Source of the DNA: Candidatus Sericytochromatia bacterium
GTDB taxonomy: Bacteria > Cyanobacteriota > Sericytochromatia > UBA7694 > JACMQJ01
DNA: 64,000 nucleotides
Assembly (NCBI GenBank): GCA_026004035.1
Contig: BPII01000004.1
Coordinates: 96,821 to 160,820, forward strand
Direction: 5' to 3'
Shown: positions 49,051 through 57,982 of the stretch, piece after piece
How positions within the stretch are numbered: position 1 is the first letter of the stretch
Layout: every line of letters starts with the position of its first letter
The notes under the pieces: generated by a model
Database searches by the model: none
What the model saw: only the letters and a program-made list of their open reading frames with translations
What the model was told of the DNA's origin: nothing
Made by a program: the position numbers and the translations under genes

Positions 49051-50358
49051 ATGGATTATAAAAGTTTAAAAGAAAAAAGAAAAAAATATTTCACACATAC
49101 TGCAATTCATTACTATAAAGAACCTCTTTATATAACAAAAGCAAGTGGTACTAAAGTTTGGGATTCAGACGGTAAAGAGTACCTTGATGCAATTTGTGGT
49201 ATTGTTTCAATTTCAGTAGGACATAATCACCCAAAAATAAAAGAAAAATTAATTGAAAGATTTCAAAATGACGGAATACAACATTCAAGTGTTCTATACA
49301 TGACAGAGCCAGCAATAGAACTTGCAGAAAAACTTGTTAGTTTAGCACCAGAAGGATTAAATAGAGTTTTTTTTACAAACTCTGGTTCAGAAGCTAATGA
49401 ATATGCTATAATGGCAGCTAGAAATTTTACAGGTGAAGAAATTGTTGTTTCACTAAAACATGGATATCATGGAGGAACATTACTAGCTCAAACTTTATGT
49501 GGGCATTCTACTTGGAAGTTTAGAGCTCAACCTTTTACATCTGTTGTTCATACTCACCCTCCTTATTGTTACCGTTGCCCATTTGATAAAGAAAGAAATT
49601 CTTGTGGGTTAGCTTGTGCTAAAGATTTAGAAGAAACAATTTTAACTGTTACTAGAGGTAAAATAGCAGCTTTAATTGTAGAGCCTATAATGGGAGTTGG
49701 AGGATTTATAGAAGCACCAGCTGAATTTATAGAAGAAGCTTATAGAATATGTAAAAAATATGGGGGACTTTATATAAGTGATGAAGTTCAAACGGGAATA
49801 GGTAGAACAGGAGAAACTTTTTTCTATATTGAAAAATTTGGAGTAAAACCTGACATGGTTACAATGGCTAAAAGTTTAGGTAATGGTGCTCCAATAGCAG
49901 CTGTTATGATGACAGATGAATGTTCAGAAGCTTTAACAGGAAAATTACACTTTAACACATTTGGTGCTGATCCTTATCAAGCTTTACAAGCAAAAATAAA
50001 CTTAGAAATAATAGAAGAAGAAAATCTTATGGAAAATGTTAAAGTTCTAGGAAATTATCTTAAAAGTGAGTTTGAAAAATTAAAAGAAAAACATGAAATA
50101 TTAGGTGATGTAAGAGGTAAGGGAATGATGTTTGCTCTTGAACTTGTAAAGGATAAAAAAACAAAGGAACACGCTACAAATGAAGCAAATGAAATGATGG
50201 AAGAAACAAGAAAAAGAGGACTATTAATTGGTAAAGGTGGATTAAAAGGAAATATCTTAAGGATGGCACCAGCATATAATATAACTAAAGAAGAATGTCA
50301 AAAAATTGTTCAAATAATTGATGAAGCTTTAACAGAAGTTCAAAAGAATAGTAAATAA
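49051..50358 (+). CDS. Class III aminotransferase (beta-alanine/3-aminoisobutyrate type)
   Basis: A 435-residue PLP enzyme. The internal aldimine Lys is in MVTMAKSLGNGAPIAAV; FFTNSGSEANEYAIMAAR binds phosphate, and ISDEVQTGIGRTGETFF holds the PLP Asp. A Cys-containing insert, YCYRCPFDKE-like YCYRCPFDKERNSCGLACA (here CYRCPFDKERNSCGLAC), is typical of the AGXT2-like branch acting on beta-alanine, 3-aminoisobutyrate or glyoxylate. In context it makes malonate/methylmalonate semialdehyde for mmsA. It follows the ureidopropionase by 17 bases. Pyruvate or glyoxylate as acceptor is unresolved. Confidence 0.9.
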   Translation: MDYKSLKEKRKKYFTHTAIHYYKEPLYITKASGTKVWDSDGKEYLDAICGIVSISVGHNHPKIKEKLIERFQNDGIQHSSVLYMTEPAIELAEKLVSLAPEGLNRVFFTNSGSEANEYAIMAARNFTGEEIVVSLKHGYHGGTLLAQTLCGHSTWKFRAQPFTSVVHTHPPYCYRCPFDKERNSCGLACAKDLEETILTVTRGKIAALIVEPIMGVGGFIEAPAEFIEEAYRICKKYGGLYISDEVQTGIGRTGETFFYIEKFGVKPDMVTMAKSLGNGAPIAAVMMTDECSEALTGKLHFNTFGADPYQALQAKINLEIIEEENLMENVKVLGNYLKSEFEKLKEKHEILGDVRGKGMMFALELVKDKKTKEHATNEANEMMEETRKRGLLIGKGGLKGNILRMAPAYNITKEECQKIVQIIDEALTEVQKNSK

Positions 50359-50386
50359 ATTTTTTTAATTAAGAGGTAAAACTTGA

Positions 50387-51736
50387 ATGACTAGAAGAAT
50401 TGTCCCTAAGCTTTCCAAAGAAGAATATGAAAAAAATTTTTCTGATGTAAAACCACCTTTAAGTAAGGATGCTGCTTTATTAGAAGCTAATCGTTGTCTT
50501 TATTGTTATGATGCTCCTTGTATTGAAGCTTGCCCTACACATATAGATATACCTTCTTTTATAAAGAAAATTGCTACAAATAATCTAAAAGGTTCAGCAA
50601 GAGTAATAATGGAATCTAATATTATGGGTGGTACTTGTGCAAGAGTCTGTCCTGTAGAAATACTTTGTGAAGGTGCATGTGTTTATAATAATATTAAAGA
50701 AGCAAAACCAATAGATATTGGACGTCTTCAAAGATATGCTACTGATTATATTTTTGAAAATAATATTCAATTATTTAAAAGAGAAAAAGATAATGGTAAA
50801 AAAGTTGCTGTAATAGGTGCAGGTCCTGCAGGCTTATCTTGTGCTCATAAACTTTCTATGCTTGGTTATCAAGTAACTGTTTATGAAAAGAAAGACAAAG
50901 CAGGTGGATTAAATCTTTATGGACTTGCAGCATATAAAATAACTAATGAATTTGTAGAAAAAGAAATTGAATATATTACATCAATTGGTGGCATAGAAAT
51001 TAAATATAATCAAGAAGTAGGTAAAAACGTTGATATTCAAGATTTATTAAATAGCTATGATGCTGTTTTTATTGGTATAGGTTTAGGAAAAACTCCAAAA
51101 TTAAATATACCAGGTGAAGAATTAGAAGGTGTTTATGATGCTATTCAATTTATTGAAAATTTAAGAATAAATCCTTTAGAAAAAGTTTCTATTGGTGAAG
51201 TTGTAGCAGTAATAGGAGCTGGTAATACAGCAATAGATGCAGCAACTCAAGCTAAAAGATTAGGTGCTAAAAAAGTCTATATAATATATAGAAGAACTCA
51301 AAATGAAATGCCAGCTAATATTTATGAATATAATCTAGCTTTGAAAGATGAGTGTGAGTTTCTTTGGCTAACTAATCCAACAAAGATAATAGGTGATACT
51401 TTTGTGGAAGCTATAGAGTGCATAAGAATGGAACTAGGTGAACCTGATTCTTCAGGTAGAAGAATGCCAATACCTATAAAAAACTCAGAATTCTTATTAA
51501 AAGTTGATACAGTTATAAAAGCATTAGGTCAAATTTCATATACTAATTTTTTAACTAAAATACAAGGACTTGAATTAGATAAAGGTAGAATAAAAGTAAA
51601 TCCTGAAACAATGCAAACATCTATTCCAAAACTTTTTGCTGGTGGAGACTGTATAAATGGTGGTAAAGAAACTGTAAATGCTGTTCAAGATGGTAAATTG
51701 GCAGCTTTAGGTATTCATAAAATGATTTTTTCGTAG
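50387..51736 (+). CDS. preT: Dihydropyrimidine dehydrogenase, NAD(P)H/FAD subunit
   Basis: A 449-residue protein of the glutamate-synthase small-subunit type. The N-terminus carries the Fe-S cysteines CLYCYDAPCIEACPTHIDIP and CARVCPVEILCEGACVY. FAD is bound at AVIGAGPAGLSCAHKL and NAD(P) at AVIGAGNTAIDAATQA; the end has LFAGGDCINGGKETVNAVQDG. It passes electrons between NADH and PreA in uracil/thymine reduction. AAGAGG precedes the ATG and preA starts 9 bases downstream, as in E. coli preTA. Confidence 0.94.
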   Translation: MTRRIVPKLSKEEYEKNFSDVKPPLSKDAALLEANRCLYCYDAPCIEACPTHIDIPSFIKKIATNNLKGSARVIMESNIMGGTCARVCPVEILCEGACVYNNIKEAKPIDIGRLQRYATDYIFENNIQLFKREKDNGKKVAVIGAGPAGLSCAHKLSMLGYQVTVYEKKDKAGGLNLYGLAAYKITNEFVEKEIEYITSIGGIEIKYNQEVGKNVDIQDLLNSYDAVFIGIGLGKTPKLNIPGEELEGVYDAIQFIENLRINPLEKVSIGEVVAVIGAGNTAIDAATQAKRLGAKKVYIIYRRTQNEMPANIYEYNLALKDECEFLWLTNPTKIIGDTFVEAIECIRMELGEPDSSGRRMPIPIKNSEFLLKVDTVIKALGQISYTNFLTKIQGLELDKGRIKVNPETMQTSIPKLFAGGDCINGGKETVNAVQDGKLAALGIHKMIFS

Positions 51737-51745
51737 GGGGTTATT

Positions 51746-52999
51746 ATGGTTGATATAAGCAGTAATTTTGTTGGTATAAAGTCTCCTAACCCTTTTTGGT
51801 TAGCTTCTGCACCTCCAACAGATAAACAATATAATGTAGAAAGAGGATTTGAAGCTGGTTGGGGTGGGGCAGTTTGGAAAACAATAGGAAATCCAATAGT
51901 AAACGTTTCTTCAAGATATTCTTCAATAGATTTTGGTTCTAAAAGAATGGTAGGAATAAATAATATAGAATTAATAAGTGATAGACCTATAGAAGTCAAT
52001 TTAAAAGAAATAAAATCAGTTAAAAAGCACTGGCCAGACCGTGCTGTAGTTGCTTCTTTAATGGTTGAATCAAAAAAGGAAGCTTGGCATGATATAGTAA
52101 AAAGAACTATGGATGCAGGAGCTGATGGTATAGAATTAAATTTTGGTTGTCCTCATGGTATGTCAGAAAGAGGTATGGGCTCAGCTGTAGGACAAGTTCC
52201 TGAATATGTTTGCCAAATAGCTGAATGGGTTGTTGAAGTTTCAGAAATACCTGTAATAGTTAAATTAACTCCTAATATTTCAGATATAACATATCCAGCA
52301 CTAGCTGCAAAAAGAGCAGGTGCTCATGCTGTTTCTCTTATAAATACTATAAATAGTATTACAGGTGTTGATTTAGATTCATTCGTTCCTAGACCTATAG
52401 TTGGTAATGCATCATCTCATGGTGGTTACTGTGGTCCAGCAGTAAAACCAATAGCACTGAATATGGTAGCAAGTATTGCATCCCATCCTGATATGAAAGA
52501 TTTACCAATATCAGGAATAGGTGGTATTTCTACATGGCGTGATGCTGTTGAATTTATGTTACTTGGTGCTTCAAATGTCCAAGTTTGTACAGCTGTTATG
52601 AACTATGGTTTTCGTATTGTTGAAGATATGATTGATGGATTGAAGAATTGGATGGAACAAAAAGGATTTAAAAAATTAGATGATTTTATAGGTTTGTCAG
52701 TTGGTAAAGTTAAAAATTGGGGAGATTTAGACCTTAATTACAAAGTAGTAGCTAATATAAATCAAGATAAATGTATAAAATGTGGCCTTTGTTATATAGC
52801 TTGTGAAGATGCTTCACATCAAGCAATAAGTTATTTTAAAGATAAATACACTAAAAAATATGAAATTATAGAGAAAGAATGTGTTGGCTGTAATTTATGT
52901 CAAATGGTATGTCCAATTCAAGATTGTATTACAATGGAACAAAGAAACATTGGAGCACCTTACATGAATTGGGCTATGTATCAAGAACAAAATAAATAA
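51746..52999 (+). CDS. preA: Dihydropyrimidine dehydrogenase, catalytic subunit
   Basis: A 417-residue FMN-dependent TIM barrel reducing uracil and thymine. N-terminal GIKSPNPFWLASAPPTDKQY, GWGGAVWKTIG, LNFGCPHGMSERGMGSAVGQ and the FMN phosphate site SGIGGISTWRDAVEFMLLGA lead to two C-terminal 4Fe-4S motifs, CIKCGLCYIACEDASHQ and CVGCNLCQMVCP. The active-site loop Cys lies in FGCPHGMSERG. It is coupled to preT and directly abuts the transporter gene. Together with preT it makes dihydrouracil/dihydrothymine for HydA. Confidence 0.95.
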   Translation: MVDISSNFVGIKSPNPFWLASAPPTDKQYNVERGFEAGWGGAVWKTIGNPIVNVSSRYSSIDFGSKRMVGINNIELISDRPIEVNLKEIKSVKKHWPDRAVVASLMVESKKEAWHDIVKRTMDAGADGIELNFGCPHGMSERGMGSAVGQVPEYVCQIAEWVVEVSEIPVIVKLTPNISDITYPALAAKRAGAHAVSLINTINSITGVDLDSFVPRPIVGNASSHGGYCGPAVKPIALNMVASIASHPDMKDLPISGIGGISTWRDAVEFMLLGASNVQVCTAVMNYGFRIVEDMIDGLKNWMEQKGFKKLDDFIGLSVGKVKNWGDLDLNYKVVANINQDKCIKCGLCYIACEDASHQAISYFKDKYTKKYEIIEKECVGCNLCQMVCPIQDCITMEQRNIGAPYMNWAMYQEQNK

Positions 53000-54688
53000 A
53001 TGGCTAAAGAAATAACTAATGAATCAGGATTAATCACACTTATAGAAACTGAAGATTTATCAGCTGAGTTATGCAATAAGGATATAGCTCCTACATCATT
53101 TGAACAAAGACATTGGAATATATGGAATATAACGGCTGTATGGGTAGGTATGGCTGTTTGCATACCTACATACATGCTTGCATCATACATGATTACAGAC
53201 GGTTTAACTTGGAAAGAAGCATTATTTATAATTTTTCTTGGTAATTTTATAGTAGCATTTCCTATGGTTTTTAATGGACATGCTGGAACAAAATATGGGA
53301 TTTCTTTTCCTGTTTTAGGTAGAGCAGCATTTGGAATAAAAGGAGTACATATTCCTTCTATATTAAGAGCACTAGTTGCATGTGGTTGGTTTGGTGTTCA
53401 AACTTGGCTTGGAGGACTTGCTATACATTCAATTTTTCAACAAATATTCTCTATATCAGATAATTTTCTTTCAAAATTTTTTTGCTTTATGATTTTTTGG
53501 TTTATAAATATATACTTTATATGGAAGGGAAATGAAAGTATAAAATTTTTAGAATCTTTATCAGCACCTTTATTAATATTAATAGGATTATTACTTTTGT
53601 ATTGGGGAATTAATCAAGGGGGTGGCATAAATAATGTATTGTCTCAATCTGATAGATTAAATATTCCAACTGTTAAAGCTATAATTAAATCAGATAATAA
53701 AACAGAAGTAACTTTTAATTTACTTTTAGATAAAGAAGGTAATAGAAAAGCAAATCAATTTAAAATAAATCAAGAAGAATGGCAAAAAATACCAAGTAAT
53801 AATTTAGTATTATTAGAAGGTTTTAATTTAGGTCAAGAGCTAACATTTACTTTTAGAAACGAAGATAAATTATATCAAAGTTCTACACTAAAAGTTATTG
53901 TTCAAGATGAAGAAAGTAGTAAAGATACTTTATATAAAAAACTGAAAAAATATTTATTATGGCTTACATCCATGGTAGGATTTTGGGCTACTTTAGCTTT
54001 AAATATTCCAGATTTAACAAGATTTGCAAAAGGACAAAAAGAACAATTTATAGGACAATTTTTAGGGTTACCTACAACTATGGTGTTGTATTCATTCATT
54101 GGTATAGCAGTAACTTGTACAGCAATTTTAATATTTCCAGATATCCTTATAAAGGAAGATGCCCCTTGGGATCCTGTAAATTTAATTTCAAAACTTGATA
54201 ATCCTGTTATAATAATATTTGCTCAATTAACTCTCTTACTAGCTACACTCTCAACAAATATAGTTGCTAATGTTATAGCACCTGCAAACTCTTTTACAAA
54301 TGCATTTCCTAAATATATAAGTTTCAGATTAGGAGGAGTAATAGCTGGAATTATAGGTATATTAATTTGTCCTTGGTTGCTTATAAATGAAATTTCAGGA
54401 TTTTTATTAAATTATTCAGCAGTTTTAGGTCCTTTAGTAGCTATTATGTTAGCTGATTATTATTCTGTAAGAAATAAACAACTTAGTTTAATAGATTTAT
54501 ATAGCAATAAAGGTCAATATTATTATAGTAATGGCTTTAATAATAAAGCATTAATTGCTTTTGGTATAGGTGTTATTTCTACTTATATTTATAAAATATT
54601 TCCAACATTAGAAATACTACATTTATCTTCGTGGTTTACAGGGTTTATAATATCATATATTACATATTTATTACTTATGAAAAAATGA
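53000..54688 (+). CDS. NCS1 nucleobase/hydantoin transporter with extra soluble insertion
   Basis: A 562-residue multi-pass inner-membrane symporter of the NCS1 family. Recognisable segments: WNIWNITAVWVGMAVCIPTY (TM1 region), FGVQTWLGGLAI, GFWATLALNIPDLTRFAKGQ and GPLVAIMLADYYSVRNKQL. It likely imports uracil, thymine or dihydropyrimidines. A hydrophilic, beta-rich stretch of about 100 residues (~212-315) is inserted between two membrane segments where typical members have a short loop. It starts right after the preA stop and is the last gene of the cluster. Confidence 0.9.
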   Translation: MAKEITNESGLITLIETEDLSAELCNKDIAPTSFEQRHWNIWNITAVWVGMAVCIPTYMLASYMITDGLTWKEALFIIFLGNFIVAFPMVFNGHAGTKYGISFPVLGRAAFGIKGVHIPSILRALVACGWFGVQTWLGGLAIHSIFQQIFSISDNFLSKFFCFMIFWFINIYFIWKGNESIKFLESLSAPLLILIGLLLLYWGINQGGGINNVLSQSDRLNIPTVKAIIKSDNKTEVTFNLLLDKEGNRKANQFKINQEEWQKIPSNNLVLLEGFNLGQELTFTFRNEDKLYQSSTLKVIVQDEESSKDTLYKKLKKYLLWLTSMVGFWATLALNIPDLTRFAKGQKEQFIGQFLGLPTTMVLYSFIGIAVTCTAILIFPDILIKEDAPWDPVNLISKLDNPVIIIFAQLTLLLATLSTNIVANVIAPANSFTNAFPKYISFRLGGVIAGIIGILICPWLLINEISGFLLNYSAVLGPLVAIMLADYYSVRNKQLSLIDLYSNKGQYYYSNGFNNKALIAFGIGVISTYIYKIFPTLEILHLSSWFTGFIISYITYLLLMKK

Positions 54689-54703
54689 AAACTTAATAAC
54701 TAC

Positions 54704-54732
54704 TTGAAAAAATATTATGTTAATGGTAATAT
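54704..54732 (+). promoter_or_regulatory. Promoter upstream of lipoprotein pair
   Basis: TTGAAA (54704-54709) and TAATAT (54727-54732) with 17 bp spacing lie 31 bp before the lipoprotein ATG; AGAGGG (54751-54756) is its ribosome site. This would begin a new transcript after the pyrimidine cluster. Confidence 0.45.
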
Positions 54733-54763
54733 CTTACTTGAATAGTTCTTTAGAGGGTTTTAT

Positions 54764-55372
54764 ATGAAAAAATTATTATTATCAACTATTGTTTGTTTAT
54801 TTATTTTTTCTTGTTCTAATCAAGAAAATAGTTTAAATTTAATTGATAATCAACAAATCAATCAACTTTCATCTGATTTAGATTCAAAGTATATAGTAAC
54901 AGCTAGAGCAATAATAGATGCAATGCCAAACTCAAATCCAAAAGATTATCACAAATATGTATCTGATTTTGAAAGAGAGCTTAAAACATTAAATCGTTAT
55001 GCTATAACAGGATTAATAAAATATAATGTAGATGTAATTTTTAAAACATTAAAACCTAATCAAAATTTCATGGATCATCCTAATGTCAAACTATTATATC
55101 CTGCTATGTCAAGATTATCTGATATACAAGCAAAAATGCTTAAAAGTGCTGCAAGTATTGTATATATAGCAAAAGAAAAAGATATTAATAAACAAGAATT
55201 TATGATAAAAGAATTTACATCCGATATAAATAAGCTAGCTAAAGTTGATTTAAAAACTTTAATAGATATGATAAAAAATAATAAATTATTAGATCCTTCA
55301 GAATTACCTTCTGATTCACCTTTAGCAAAAAGACTTATAAATATACTAGAAAGAAAACTGAATTCTATTTAA
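54764..55372 (+). CDS. Putative lipoprotein, helical
   Basis: A 202-residue protein with a lipoprotein signal (MKKLLLSTIVCLFIFSCSN; lipobox Cys17). The mature part is helix-rich and charged, for example SDLDSKYIVTARAIIDAMP and DIQAKMLKSAASIVYIAKEK. I recognise no domain. It ends in a stop overlapping the start of the next lipoprotein (TAATGG), so the two are translationally coupled and may work together in the envelope. Confidence 0.8.
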   Translation: MKKLLLSTIVCLFIFSCSNQENSLNLIDNQQINQLSSDLDSKYIVTARAIIDAMPNSNPKDYHKYVSDFERELKTLNRYAITGLIKYNVDVIFKTLKPNQNFMDHPNVKLLYPAMSRLSDIQAKMLKSAASIVYIAKEKDINKQEFMIKEFTSDINKLAKVDLKTLIDMIKNNKLLDPSELPSDSPLAKRLINILERKLNSI

Positions 55373-55932
55373 TGGTAAAAAAGAATTTTTTAATTTTATT
55401 ATTTTTTATACATATTAGCTGTTCGTCTGATTTATTAAAAAATAAAAATAATAATGTTCCTCTTCAATCTGCAAATAAAAGTATTGAAACTAAATCAACA
55501 CCACTGGTATTACCTACATTTAATATTCCCCAAAATATTGCTATTTCAGGTCAAAATTTCTTAAAAAAAGAACAATATATAAATTATTTAAATTGTGCTT
55601 TAGAAAATTCTAAAGATGAAAAAGAGAAAGAAAATATAAAGAAAAATATAAATATTGTTTCAAATTTACCTAATGAAGTAACGTTTAAACCTGATGAAGA
55701 ATTTTTAAAATATTGCCAATATCTAGTTCCTAAAATTAATAATGATATTAATGAAAAAATCTTAACAAAATCACAATATATAAATTATTTAAATTGTTCT
55801 CTTGAAAAATCAAAAAATGATATTCAAAAAGAATCAATAAAAAGAAATATAGAAATTGTCAAAAATAGTCCCGATAATTTTAAATTTAATGCTAATATAG
55901 AATTTCTTGAGGAATGTTCTAATTCATTTTAA
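55372..55932 (+). CDS. Putative lipoprotein with internal tandem duplication
   Basis: A 186-residue lipoprotein (signal ending HISCSS). The mature protein is mainly two copies of a ~55-residue unit: QYINYLNCALENSKDEKEKE to FKPDEEFLKYC and QYINYLNCSLEKSKNDIQKE to FNANIEFLEEC. Each repeat has two conserved Cys (LNC and YC/EC), which could pair as disulfides in the periplasm. The family is unknown to me. It is coupled to the preceding lipoprotein gene. Confidence 0.8.
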   Translation: MVKKNFLILLFFIHISCSSDLLKNKNNNVPLQSANKSIETKSTPLVLPTFNIPQNIAISGQNFLKKEQYINYLNCALENSKDEKEKENIKKNINIVSNLPNEVTFKPDEEFLKYCQYLVPKINNDINEKILTKSQYINYLNCSLEKSKNDIQKESIKRNIEIVKNSPDNFKFNANIEFLEECSNSF

Positions 55933-55996
55933 AAAATATTTTTTTATGTTATAATCAATTAATTAAAGTTTTAATTTAAGTTTAAGGAGTTTTTCT

Positions 55997-56503
55997 ATGC
56001 TTAATCCAGTTTTATCTGATTTATCTTTAACAATGGAACAAGTAAAAAATATTGAACATGAATTAAATAAGCATAGTAGCAATAAAGAAATGTTAGTTTT
56101 ATTAGTAGAAAATAGTGGTCAAATAATAGCTACAAATGGTAAAAACACAAGAAATTATGATTTATCATCAATAGCTGCTTTATCAGTTGCTGCTTATGAA
56201 TCAACTAAAGCTTTATCTAATGTTATGGGACAAGAATTTAAGTATATATTTAATCAAGGAACTACAAGTAATTTATTTATAATGAGAGCTACAGAACAAA
56301 CATTTTTAGTAATAGATTATGATAAATCAATAACATTAGAAGAAGTTCAAAAAGTTGTAAAAGCTTTTTCAGAAGAACTTAATAAGTTATCAGCTACTTG
56401 GACAGTTGTAAATAAAAATTCTGATTCTCATGAAGGAAAACCTCTATCAAAAGAAGGATTAAATAATCAAGTTGATGATATGTTCAATAATTTAAATCTA
56501 TGA
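55997..56503 (+). CDS. Roadblock/LC7 domain protein
   Basis: A 168-residue cytoplasmic protein. Residues ~20-130 match the Roadblock/LC7 fold (MLVLLVENSGQIIATNG, DLSSIAALSVAAYESTKALS, FLVIDYDKSITLEEVQKVV). In bacteria such proteins (MglB and relatives) regulate small Ras-like GTPases in polarity or motility; no MglA-type GTPase is in the window. The C-terminal tail (~135-168) is polar. AAGGAG lies before the ATG, and the stop overlaps the mazG start (ATGA), so the genes are co-transcribed. Confidence 0.82.
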   Translation: MLNPVLSDLSLTMEQVKNIEHELNKHSSNKEMLVLLVENSGQIIATNGKNTRNYDLSSIAALSVAAYESTKALSNVMGQEFKYIFNQGTTSNLFIMRATEQTFLVIDYDKSITLEEVQKVVKAFSEELNKLSATWTVVNKNSDSHEGKPLSKEGLNNQVDDMFNNLNL

Positions 56504-57982
56504 TAAAAATAATAGGTCTTGGTTCAGGAGAAGAAAAACATTTAACATTAGAAACAATAAATATTTTAAAAACTGAAAAAAAAATTTTTTTAAGAACAAA
56601 AATTCATCCTTCAGTTAAATTTTTAGATGAAAATAATATAAAATATAAAAGCTTTGATTATTTATATGAAAAAAGTAAGAACTTTGATGAAATTTATAAT
56701 TCAATAGTTAATAATTTAGTAAAAGAATCAAAAAGTCAAGATTTAGTTTATGCTGTTCCTGGTAATCCAGTTTTTGCTGAAAAATCAGTGTTTTTATTAT
56801 TAAATAAGGCAAAAGAATTAAATATACAGTGTAAAATATTTCCGTCAATAAGTTTTCTAGACTCAATATTTACAAAATTAGAATTTGACCCTTTGAATAG
56901 CTTACTTATACTTGATGCTACAAATTTAAAAGTCAAAAAATTGAAAAAAAAATACTTCTGTTTTAATATTGCAAGTCTATGCAAAACATATTGCAAGTGA
57001 ATTAAAACTATATTTAATGGATTTTTATCCTGATACTTACCCAATAAAAGTTTTACAAAATATAGGTATAGAAAATGAAGAAAATATTTTTGATATTCCA
57101 TTATATAAATTAGATAGATTAGAAGAAATAAATCATCTTACAAGTATATTTATTCCTTCAGGACAATTTCCATTAAAGGATGATGAAGTCTTTATAGATG
57201 GAAATACGTCTATTGAAAGATTATTGAATATAGTTTCTTTTTTAAGAAGTCCTGATGGTTGCCCATGGGATAGAGAACAAACTCATGAAAGTATAAAAAA
57301 GAATATAATAGAAGAAGCTTATGAAGTGGTAGAAGCAATAGAAAAGAAAGATAATAATCTCTTAAAAGAGGAATTAGGAGATTTATTATTACAAGTAGTT
57401 TTACAATCGCAAATAGCAGAAGAATCAAATGAATTTGATTTTGAAGAGGTAGCTGAAGAAATAGGAAATAAAATAATAAGAAGACATCCTCATGTATTTA
57501 AAAAAGATGAATATGAAGCTTTAACAGCTGAAGAAGTAAAAAAACTTTGGGAAAAAATAAAAAATGAGGAAAAAAAGAAAAAATATAAAAATAACTCTTA
57601 TTTATCGGATATTCCTAAAGCATTACCAAGTATAATAAAAGCTGAAAAAATACAAAGAAAAGTGGCATCTTTAGGTTTTGATTGGCAAAATATAAAAGAT
57701 GTTTTTAAAAAATTTGAAGAGGAAGAAAAAGAATTAAAAGAAGCAATAGATAAAAATGATAGAAACAAAATAGAAGAAGAAATAGGAGACTTATTTTTCA
57801 CTTTAGTAAATATTTCAAGATGGCTAAAAGTAGATCCAGAATTAGCTTTGAGTAAAGCTAATAATAAATTTATAGAAAGGTTTAATAAAGTAGAAAAAGA
57901 AATAAAAAATTTAAAAAAAGACTTTAAAAACTTTTCTTTAGAGGAATTAGAAATATTTTGGCAAAAATGCAAAAAGCATTAA
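56500..57982 (+). CDS. mazG: Tetrapyrrole methylase-MazG fusion NTP pyrophosphatase (one frameshift)
   Basis: The N-terminal domain resembles SAM-dependent tetrapyrrole methylases (IIGLGSGEEKHLTLETINIL, VYAVPGNPVFAEKSV). An extra base near 56950-56975 shifts into LQVYAKHIASELKLYLMDFY, then the MazG unit begins: RSPDGCPWDREQTHESIKKN and the metal-binding IEEAYEVVEAI with EELGDLLLQVV, RHPHVF, and a second copy with EEEEKELKEAI and EEIGDLFFTLVNISRWL. Removing one base gives 494 codons. The combination occurs in Bacillus YabN. It hydrolyses noncanonical NTPs to monophosphates and pyrophosphate; the methylase part's substrate is uncertain. Confidence 0.9.

Noticed and set aside
6076..57000. Programmed ribosomal frameshifting as the cause of the many broken genes
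   Set aside because: The sites share no slippery motif or downstream structure, hit unrelated genes several times each and cluster in patches; error in the sequence explains them better.
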